Shown here piece by piece: positions 24,867 through 30,885 of a stretch of 30,885 bases of DNA. Origin of the DNA: RYN-433 sp036558265 (lineage in GTDB: Bacteria > Planctomycetota > Phycisphaerae > Tepidisphaerales > Tepidisphaeraceae); the NCBI GenBank assembly GCA_036558265.1, contig DATBFY010000548.1, forward strand, positions 1-30,885, in the 5' to 3' direction. A model generated the notes under the pieces. That model saw only the letters and a program-made list of their open reading frames with translations, did not search any database and was not told the origin of the DNA. The translations under genes and the position numbers were made by a program. Position 1 is the stretch's first letter. Every line of letters begins with the position of its first letter.

Positions 24867-27268
24867 TGGTCGCGATGATCGAGGCGCCCAGGCTGGTCTG
24901 GGGGTCGGTGGACTGGGTGCCGGCGGCGTCCGCGGTCGCGGTCGTGCTGCTGGCGTTGCTCCTGGTGGGGTACTGGCGCGTCGGCGCGACGCGCGCGGTG
25001 CGCCTGACCGCCGCCTGTCTCAAAGCGCTGGGGATCCTGGTGCTGGTCTTCTGCCTGCTCGAGCCGCTCTTCAGCGGGTCGCGCGCGCGGCCGGGGGCGA
25101 ACCAGTTCGTCGTGCTCGCCGACGACAGCCAGAGCATGACTCTGCGCGACCGCCCGGGCCAGCCGACGCGGGGCGAGCAGCTCAAGACGCTCCTGGGCAA
25201 GCCGGCCGAGTGGCTGGCGAAGCTGGGCCAGGACTTCGACGTCCGCCAGTACGCGTTCGACACGCAGCTGCGGGCAGTGAACCAGTTCGACGACCTGGCC
25301 TTTGACGGCCGCGCTTCCAATCTTGGAGCGGCGCTCGATCGGATCGCACGGCGGTTCCACGGCCGGCCCTTGGCGGGGATCGTCCTCCTGACCGACGGCA
25401 GCGCGACCGATGGCGACTCGGTCGAGCGGGCCCTCGCGCAGGGCGGCAATGGCTCCACCCGCCTCCCGCCCATTTACCCTGTACTGATCGGGCGCGAGAG
25501 CCCCGCGAAGGACGTCGGCCTCGACCCGGTCGCGGTCACGCAGACCAACTTCGAGGACGCGCCCGTCACGCTCACCGCCCAGGTGACCACCAGCGGCTAC
25601 CGCGGCAAGACGATTGTTGCCCAGCTCTTCGACGAGGCGGGCAAGCCGGTCGAGCAGCAGAAGGTCGCGGTCGAGAAGGACGGCGAGCCGATGGCCGTCC
25701 GCTTCCGCATCAAGCCGCAGCAGCCGGGCGTTTCGTTTTATCGCCTGCGCGCGGCGGCGGAGGGCCAGCTCGCCCAGTTCGATCAACCTGCCGACAAGAG
25801 CCTCGAGGCGACGCTGGCGAACAACACGCGCATGATCGCGGTCGATCGACGCAAGGGGCCATACCGCATCCTTTACGTCAGCGGGCGGCCGAACTGGGAA
25901 TTCAAGTTCCTCAACCGCGCCCTCCGCGAGGACGACCAGGTCGAGCTGATCGGCATGATCCGCGTCGCCAAGCGCGAACCGAAGTTCAATTACCTCAGTC
26001 ACAGCGGCGAGACGTCCAACCCGCTCTTCCGCGGATTTGCCAACCAGAACAAGGAGGAGGTCGAGCAGTACGACCAGCCCGTGGTCGTGCGACTGGGCAC
26101 GAAGGACGAGAACGAGCTGCGCGGCGGCTTCCCCAAGACCGCCGAGGAGCTCTTCGCCTACCACGCGGTGATCCTGGACGACCTGGAATCCGAGTTCTTC
26201 ACGCAGGACCAGATGCAGTTGCTGAAGGACTTCGTCCGCCGGCGCGGCGGAGGGCTGCTGATGCTCGGCGGCCTGGAGTCGTTTAAGAACGGCAAGTACG
26301 ACCGTACGGCGATCGGCGATTTGTTGCCCGTCTACTGCGACCAGGCGCCCGCCTTCCCGCCCGACACCCACTACCGCATGGCCTTGACGCGCGAGGGCTG
26401 GCTCGAGCCGTGGATCCGCCTGCGCCCGGATGAAGACGCCGAGCGCAAGCGCCTCGAGGGCATGCCGCCGTTCTGGACGCTCAACACGATCCGCGGGATC
26501 AAGCCCGGCGCGACGGTGCTGGCGCGGGCGCAGGCGGAGGGCGGCGCCGGCGAACCGGTCCCAGCGCTGGTCGAGCAGCGCTTCGGCCAGGGCCGCGCGG
26601 CGGCGCTGTTGATCGGGGACCTCTGGCGCTGGCACCTGCGACGCCCCGACGCCAACCAGAGCGACATGGAAAAGGCCTGGCGTCAGACGATCCGCTGGCT
26701 CGTGGGCGAGGTGCCCGGGCGCGTCGAGCTGACCGCGAGCGCCCGCCACGAGGCGGACGAGCCCGAGGGCGCGCTCACGCTCGCCGTGCAGGTGCGGGAT
26801 GCGTCCTACGCGCCGCTCGATAACGCGACGGTTACGCTGAAGGTCAAGGCGCCCGACGGGACCCCGCTCGAGCTTCGCGCCGATCCCGACCCGCGCCAAC
26901 CCGGCCAATACCAGGCCGTCTACGTCCCGCGCCAAAGCGGCGCGTACCGCGCCGAGGCGTTCGCGTCGGCACCGGACGGCAGCCAGGTCGGTCAGTCGCA
27001 GACCGGATGGACGTCCGACCCCGCGGCCGAGGAATTCCGCTCGCTGCAACCCAACGCCGATCTGCTCAATCGCATCACACGGGCGACGGGCGGGCAGGTT
27101 GTGGATGCCAAGAACCTGAAGGATTTCGTCGCCACCCTGCCGACGCGCCATGCCGACATCACCGAGCCGTACGTGCGCCCGCTGTGGCACCAGTCCTGGG
27201 TGTTCGCCCTGGCGATCCTCTGCCTGACGGCGGAGTGGGGCCTGCGGCGGTGGAAGGGATTGCCGTAA
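24863..27268 (+). CDS. Membrane vWA protein with glutamine-amidotransferase-like domain
   Basis: The 801-residue protein begins at ATG 24863, overlapping the previous stop by ATGA with GGGGAG six bases upstream. It has two N-terminal helices (about 20-38 and 50-70), a vWA domain with MIDAS DDSQS (D87, S89, S91) and LLTDGSATDGD, beta domains, and a Rossmann/GATase1-like segment beginning PYRILYVSGRPNWEFKFL and continuing to FVRRRGGGLLMLGG. An Ig-like region follows, then a C-terminal helix at about 778-794. The GATase-like part lacks an obvious catalytic Cys-His-Glu triad, so it is likely structural. This is the third MIDAS protein of the operon. The architecture matches uncharacterised planctomycete and verrucomicrobial membrane proteins in similar clusters. 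Confidence 0.85.
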   Translation: MMVAMIEAPRLVWGSVDWVPAASAVAVVLLALLLVGYWRVGATRAVRLTAACLKALGILVLVFCLLEPLFSGSRARPGANQFVVLADDSQSMTLRDRPGQPTRGEQLKTLLGKPAEWLAKLGQDFDVRQYAFDTQLRAVNQFDDLAFDGRASNLGAALDRIARRFHGRPLAGIVLLTDGSATDGDSVERALAQGGNGSTRLPPIYPVLIGRESPAKDVGLDPVAVTQTNFEDAPVTLTAQVTTSGYRGKTIVAQLFDEAGKPVEQQKVAVEKDGEPMAVRFRIKPQQPGVSFYRLRAAAEGQLAQFDQPADKSLEATLANNTRMIAVDRRKGPYRILYVSGRPNWEFKFLNRALREDDQVELIGMIRVAKREPKFNYLSHSGETSNPLFRGFANQNKEEVEQYDQPVVVRLGTKDENELRGGFPKTAEELFAYHAVILDDLESEFFTQDQMQLLKDFVRRRGGGLLMLGGLESFKNGKYDRTAIGDLLPVYCDQAPAFPPDTHYRMALTREGWLEPWIRLRPDEDAERKRLEGMPPFWTLNTIRGIKPGATVLARAQAEGGAGEPVPALVEQRFGQGRAAALLIGDLWRWHLRRPDANQSDMEKAWRQTIRWLVGEVPGRVELTASARHEADEPEGALTLAVQVRDASYAPLDNATVTLKVKAPDGTPLELRADPDPRQPGQYQAVYVPRQSGAYRAEAFASAPDGSQVGQSQTGWTSDPAAEEFRSLQPNADLLNRITRATGGQVVDAKNLKDFVATLPTRHADITEPYVRPLWHQSWVFALAILCLTAEWGLRRWKGLP

Positions 27269-27293
27269 CATTCAATACGCGAGTCGTGTCGGA

Positions 27294-28289
27294 ATGAACT
27301 GGATTCTCCTGTTTTCGTGCCTTCTGAACGCACCAACGCCCTCGGCGACCGGCGCGACGACGCAAGCGACGACCGCGGATCGCCCGACCCTGATCCTCGT
27401 CGTGGGCGCCGCGGGCGAGGACGAGTTCGGCCAGGTCTTCGTCAAATCCGCCGACCGCTGGGTCGAGGCTGCCCGGCGTGGCAATGCTAACCTCGTGCAG
27501 GTCGGGCGCGACGATGCCGCGCCGGCTGCCGATGACAAAAACCGCCTCAAGGCGCTGATCGATGAACAGTGCGCCAAGCCGTCGTCGCAGCCGCTCTGGC
27601 TCGTCCTCATCGGTCACGGCACGTTCGACGGGAAGGAAGCCAAGTTCAACCTGCGCGGCCCGGACGTGGCGGACCACGAGTTGGCAGACTGGCTCAAAAA
27701 CGGTCAGCGCCCGCTGGCGGTGATCGATTGCTCCGCGTCCAGCGCCCCATTCCTCAATCGACTTGCCGCCCAGAATCGAATCGTGATCACGGCCACGCAG
27801 AGCGGGCACGAGGTGCAATACGCGCGGTTCGGCGATTACCTGTCGGCCGCGATCACCGACCCGGCCGCCGACCTCGATAAGGATGGGCAGACCTCGCTTC
27901 TGGAGGCGTACCTGGCGGCGTCGCACGGTGTGGAAGAGTTCTATAAGCAGGAAGGGCGGCTCGCGACCGAGCACGCGCTGCTCGATGACAACGGCGACGG
28001 CCGCGGCACACCGGCGGCGTGGTTCCAGGGCATCCGCGCCACGCGTGCGGCTAAGGATGGCGCCCCCCTCGACGGCGCGCGGGCGCACCAGTGGCACCTG
28101 GTGAAGAGTGCGGCGGAATTGGCGATGACGCCGCAGGCGCGAGCGAAGCGCGACGACCTGGAGCTGAAAATCGAGGCACTGCGGGGGAAGAAAGCCTCGA
28201 TCGGCGAGGCGGAATATTACAAGCAGCTCGACGAGCTGATGGTGCAGTTGGCGCGGGTGTACCAGGGGTCGCAGGGGGCACGACCGTAG
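27294..28289 (+). CDS. Caspase-like (clan CD-type) protein with EF-hand-like loop
   Basis: The 331-residue protein has a short hydrophobic N-terminus, possibly a signal sequence, and a caspase-like core: VLIGHGTFDG with candidate catalytic H108, then LAVIDCSASSAPF with C146, then RIVITATQSGHEVQYARFGDYL. Clan CD peptidases normally show D-x-C after this strand. Here Cys directly follows Asp and Ser occupies the usual Cys position, so activity is doubtful. An almost perfect EF-hand loop follows (D193, D195, D197, G198, S201, E204), and a second partial loop begins at D231 (D231, N233, D235). A helical C-terminus completes it. It lies 25 bases after the vWA gene and ends the operon. ATG 27294 lacks a strong ribosome site. 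Confidence 0.75.
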   Translation: MNWILLFSCLLNAPTPSATGATTQATTADRPTLILVVGAAGEDEFGQVFVKSADRWVEAARRGNANLVQVGRDDAAPAADDKNRLKALIDEQCAKPSSQPLWLVLIGHGTFDGKEAKFNLRGPDVADHELADWLKNGQRPLAVIDCSASSAPFLNRLAAQNRIVITATQSGHEVQYARFGDYLSAAITDPAADLDKDGQTSLLEAYLAASHGVEEFYKQEGRLATEHALLDDNGDGRGTPAAWFQGIRATRAAKDGAPLDGARAHQWHLVKSAAELAMTPQARAKRDDLELKIEALRGKKASIGEAEYYKQLDELMVQLARVYQGSQGARP

Positions 28290-28317
28290 CCACGACGTAG
28301 CGGTTGCTCCGCGGTCT

Positions 28318-30027
28318 TCAATGCATCTTCTCCAGCTCCGCCTTCTGCTGGGGTGTGAGGTCTTTCAATCCCGGCGTGAGCAACTTCAGGTCTGCCGCAT
28401 CTACCTTGCCATCGCCGTTGAAATCGCCTTGTTCCCACCATTGGTTTTCCTGGCCCCAGTGGTTCTGGAGGATCTGGAAGTCGGTGAAATCGACCTTGCC
28501 GTCGAGGTTGGCGTCGCCGGGGGGCAGCAGCAGCGACATGTACGTGTCCCACTTCACGCTGCCGGGTTGTTCCATGCTTTCGAGCAGGCCCCAATAGCCG
28601 AACTTGGAGTAGGGGCCGATGTGGCCGTACTGGGTAAACAGGCCGCCGCCGTTCTTCTGCCAGGTGTCGATCAGGTGGCGCAGGGTCTGGCCCATGCGGC
28701 GGTCGTACTGCATCTGCCGCTTGAGCTCCTCGTTGACGCCGTTGGTGGCGGTCAGGTGCTGGCCGCCCTCGTAGGAGACGAGCGCCACGCCGTAGTGGTT
28801 GGCGAGCGTGGCGTGGTCGGCAATGTACTTGGTGAGCTGGCCGTCGATGAAGGCGTTGAGCTTCGCGAACGCGACGTCGGCGGTCACGCCCGGCTTGTCG
28901 ATCTCCGGGACGTTGCCTTCGACGCCGAAGTAGGGCGCGATCGCCAGTTCCTTCACCAGGCCCGGGTGCCTGTCCTTGAGCCAGTCGAGCTGCATCTGGG
29001 CCCAGTAGAAGTTGGCGATGAAACCGCCGACGACCGGGCGCACGCGCTGGTTGAATTCGGCGTCGCCGTACACGTCCTTGAAGATCCGGGCGAAGTGCCC
29101 GAGCTTGTCGGCGGCCTGCTGGGCGCAGCGCATGAAGTCGTCCGGGCGGGTGAGGAAGGCGTTGGCACGGGCGGCGGCGAGGATGTCGCGGGCGTGGACG
29201 AACTGGTAGTTCCACAGCTCGTTGCCATACTCGACGTGCAGGATCGCGTCCTTGTGCAGGTGGTCGCGCATGAAGGTGGCGAACTGCTTGACGTAATCGT
29301 CGCTCGCCAGGTGCGGGATGTTCACCCACGCGTCGCGGCCGGTTGCGTTCGCCAGCGCGACGATGTCCTCGATCGGCACGCCCTTGGGGTTGGTGCGGCC
29401 GAACGCGGTCGTCTTCGGGCGCTCCGCCCACTCCTTCACCGGGTTGTTGTTCGTCTGTTGCCAGTCCATGAAGCGGATGACGTGGAACGGGCGGACGCGG
29501 CGGATGAACTCATCGGTGAAGACCTGCTTCGCATCCGCGTAGCCGGGGACGAGCAATTGCAGGTTGCGCAGCGGGTCGGCGGGGGCGAGGCCGCGCACCT
29601 GGAGGGTGACGATGTCCTCCCCCTGGTGCGGGGCGATGCGGACGTCGGCGGTGGTTACGCCGTTTTCCTTCTTCATCGAGTCGGGCACGACCGAGCCGAA
29701 GCCGCCGAAGTCGATCGTGGCGGTGCCCTCGTAACGCAGCTTGTAGACGCCGGCCGGGTAGCCGCGCAGGAGCGAGACGGCGTCGGCGTCAACCAGGGGA
29801 TAGTTGTCCGGGGTGAGGCGCATGGCGGGGTGCTCTTCCCAGCCAGCGCCGGGCCGTCCCCAGCGGCGGAACATCGCGGACGCGTCGATGTAGGCGCGCG
29901 AGCTCATCCAGTCGGCGAAGCCGTCCACGTTGATGGCGATGTCGGGGGTGGCGGCGTTTACGCTAATCGCAATACAGACCAGCGCGAGCCACGTCGCGCG
30001 ACTCAGCGATCGGGGGGGCGTCGTCAT
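28318..30027 (-). CDS. Putative secreted glycoside hydrolase with C-terminal dockerin
   Basis: The 569-residue protein has a signal peptide (about 1-26), an N-terminal beta region, a TIM-barrel-like domain (about 170-490) and a dockerin type I module (about 503-555). In the barrel, HVEYGNELWN places E270 as a clan GH-A-type acid/base, and ALVSYEGGQHL places E420 as the likely nucleophile. The dockerin has two calcium loops, GDANLDGKVDFTDF and GDFNGDGKVDAADL, separated by a Trp-rich linker. The tail ends LTPQQKAELEKMH. The exact GH family and substrate cannot be told by eye. ATG 30027 is chosen because it starts the signal peptide; it has no proper ribosome site, but a TATAAC box sits seven bases upstream. 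Confidence 0.72.
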   Translation of the reverse strand: MTTPPRSLSRATWLALVCIAISVNAATPDIAINVDGFADWMSSRAYIDASAMFRRWGRPGAGWEEHPAMRLTPDNYPLVDADAVSLLRGYPAGVYKLRYEGTATIDFGGFGSVVPDSMKKENGVTTADVRIAPHQGEDIVTLQVRGLAPADPLRNLQLLVPGYADAKQVFTDEFIRRVRPFHVIRFMDWQQTNNNPVKEWAERPKTTAFGRTNPKGVPIEDIVALANATGRDAWVNIPHLASDDYVKQFATFMRDHLHKDAILHVEYGNELWNYQFVHARDILAAARANAFLTRPDDFMRCAQQAADKLGHFARIFKDVYGDAEFNQRVRPVVGGFIANFYWAQMQLDWLKDRHPGLVKELAIAPYFGVEGNVPEIDKPGVTADVAFAKLNAFIDGQLTKYIADHATLANHYGVALVSYEGGQHLTATNGVNEELKRQMQYDRRMGQTLRHLIDTWQKNGGGLFTQYGHIGPYSKFGYWGLLESMEQPGSVKWDTYMSLLLPPGDANLDGKVDFTDFQILQNHWGQENQWWEQGDFNGDGKVDAADLKLLTPGLKDLTPQQKAELEKMH

Positions 30028-30034
30028 GTGAGAG

Positions 30035-30040
30035 GTTATA
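30035..30040 (-). promoter_or_regulatory. Putative -10 element, possible leaderless start
   Basis: On the reverse strand TATAAC ends seven bases before ATG 30027, so transcription would begin at or next to the start codon. No -35 hexamer is apparent 17 bases upstream (GGGCGT). The only purine-rich stretch, GGGAG, is too far away to serve as a ribosome site. Confidence 0.35.
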
Positions 30041-30119
30041 CTCCCGCCGGGTGGGCTACGCCCAGCGAGGACGAGAAAAGGCTCCCGTCCCTTTTTTCTT
30101 CGCGATGCGGCAGGACGGC

Positions 30120-30863
30120 CTACTTCCTGCGCGTGCGCAGCCAGACGCCGATGCCGCCGGCGATCGCCGATCCCGCCCAAATTGCCGCCGGAAGCGGCGC
30201 CGCGTTGACCGTGGTCGATCCACCACCGCCACCCCCACCTCCGCCGCTGTCCACGGGCGGGCCAAAGGGTGTGTCAAGGTCGCCGCCGCCGATGTCAGTT
30301 CCCGGGCCGTTGCTGCCCGTGTTTCCCCCGGGGCCGCCACCGTTCCCATCACTGAGGTTTCCGGAGCCGGCGCTTACCGATGGGTCGTTGATGATCCCGC
30401 TGCCGAGCTGTGTTTCCGTGCCGCTGCCATCGCCCACGACGGGCGCGAGGATGATCCGGCGACTGATCCCGCCGCCACCACCACCACCTCCTCCACCGGA
30501 GAAGCCGCCGCTGTACGTGCCGTAAGGGATGTACGTGCTCGTGCCGGCGACCAGTTCACCGGGGCCGGCGAGGCTCGCCCAGCCGCCCAGGCCCAGGGCC
30601 GACAGCGCCGGCCCGCCGCCGCCGCCGCCGCCGCCACCACCACCGCCGATTCCCGTGGACGATTGCGTGGTCGCGGGCATGGTGGTCGGGCGGGAGGTGG
30701 CCAGGGTCGGCCGGCCCGTCGCCGCGCCGAAAGTCACGAGCGGCGCGGCGGCGATCGCGCTCGCCAGCGCCGCCGCGCGCCACGTGATGACGCTTGAGTG
30801 CTTGCTCGCAGGCGCGGAGTCTTCCCTGCCATTCCCTTGCGCGGACCAGTGGTTGTGTCTCAT
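30120..30863 (-). CDS. Polyglycine surface protein with PEP-CTERM-like sorting tail
   Basis: The 247-residue protein has a probable signal region (about 27-47, ITWRAAALASAIAAAP), three glycine runs of roughly 9-12 residues, Gly/Ser/Asn-rich linkers, and a C-terminus of the form APLPAAIWAGSAIAGG, a hydrophobic stretch, then RTRRK. That ending matches PEP-CTERM variants where PLPAA replaces the usual PEP, which direct proteins to exosortase for processing and surface or exopolysaccharide attachment. No exosortase gene is in the window. ATG 30863 is taken as the start; it lies 22 bases from the window edge, so the upstream context cannot be judged. No enzymatic domain is seen. Confidence 0.65.
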   Translation of the reverse strand: MRHNHWSAQGNGREDSAPASKHSSVITWRAAALASAIAAAPLVTFGAATGRPTLATSRPTTMPATTQSSTGIGGGGGGGGGGGGPALSALGLGGWASLAGPGELVAGTSTYIPYGTYSGGFSGGGGGGGGGGISRRIILAPVVGDGSGTETQLGSGIINDPSVSAGSGNLSDGNGGGPGGNTGSNGPGTDIGGGDLDTPFGPPVDSGGGGGGGGGSTTVNAAPLPAAIWAGSAIAGGIGVWLRTRRK

Positions 30864-30885
30864 GGTGCGCCAAGCCCCGTACGGC

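Noticed and set aside
24839..27271. Open frame of 810 codons on the minus strand opposite the vWA/GATase-like gene
   Set aside because: Val/Arg/Leu/Ala-rich with no recognisable motif; the opposite strand has MIDAS, membrane helices and a good ribosome site.
30041..30119. Terminator between the polyglycine gene and the glycosidase gene
   Set aside because: The AAAAGG/CCTTTT pairing near 30073-30100 is weak and the GGGC-TAC-GCCC hairpin has no T-run; too little to call.
28321..30525. Open frame of 734 codons on the plus strand opposite the putative glycosidase and the polyglycine gene
   Set aside because: Antisense to two supported genes; ends in an artefactual Pro-rich tract that mirrors the Gly runs.

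Overview
The window is high-GC bacterial DNA that most likely comes from a planctomycete of the class Phycisphaerae (inference). The signs are a membrane protein ending in the CGYDLRATPDRCPECG zinc ribbon typical of that group, a giant exoprotein with an LE-x-R-x-LLS N-terminal motif and a C-terminal dockerin-like module, a dockerin-tailed putative glycosidase, a variant PEP-CTERM sorting tail, a DUF4838 protein and a TPR-sulfotransferase. No rRNA, tRNA, CRISPR array, transposase or phage gene was seen.

Layout. 1-780 (minus): the first codons of a probable transporter and a small SAM-dependent methyltransferase. 884-1627 (plus): endonuclease V. 1672-5837 (minus): a two-gene unit, TPR-sulfotransferase followed by a secreted DUF4838 protein. 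5944-11749 (plus): the zinc-ribbon membrane protein, a Tat-exported PIG-L deacetylase-like protein, and a 1301-residue exoprotein carrying a 364-residue tandem domain duplication. 28318-30863 (minus): a dockerin-containing putative glycoside hydrolase and a polyglycine protein with a PEP-CTERM-like tail.

The centre of interest is 11989-28289 (plus), about 16 kb of tightly packed genes. In order they are: secreted TPR/HExxH metalloprotease-like protein, secreted DUF4159 protein, MoxR AAA+ ATPase, [GIY-YIG nuclease with repeats], DUF58 vWA-like protein, BatA-like membrane vWA protein, a 1421-residue membrane/coiled-coil protein with a roughly 250-residue Gln/Gly tract, a second membrane vWA protein with a glutamine-amidotransferase-like fold, and a caspase-like protein with an EF-hand-type loop. 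Several junctions are 4-base ATGA overlaps. MoxR plus vWA proteins is a known partnership (AAA+ ATPase with MIDAS-containing adaptors, as in Bat operons). Here it is joined to two protease-like proteins and a huge Gln/Gly-rich membrane protein, suggesting an envelope-associated chaperone, quality-control or stress-signalling machine whose function I cannot name.

This operon also holds an unusual density of small dispersed repeats: copies of a GTCATCCTGAGG/CTCAGGATGAC inverted-repeat element (one running into the 3' end of the GIY-YIG gene), a GGTGGGC/GCCCACC twin hairpin, and a purine-rich heptamer tandem repeat. A second heptamer array lies just upstream of the operon. The GIY-YIG gene with its repeats appears to have been inserted between moxR and the DUF58 gene.
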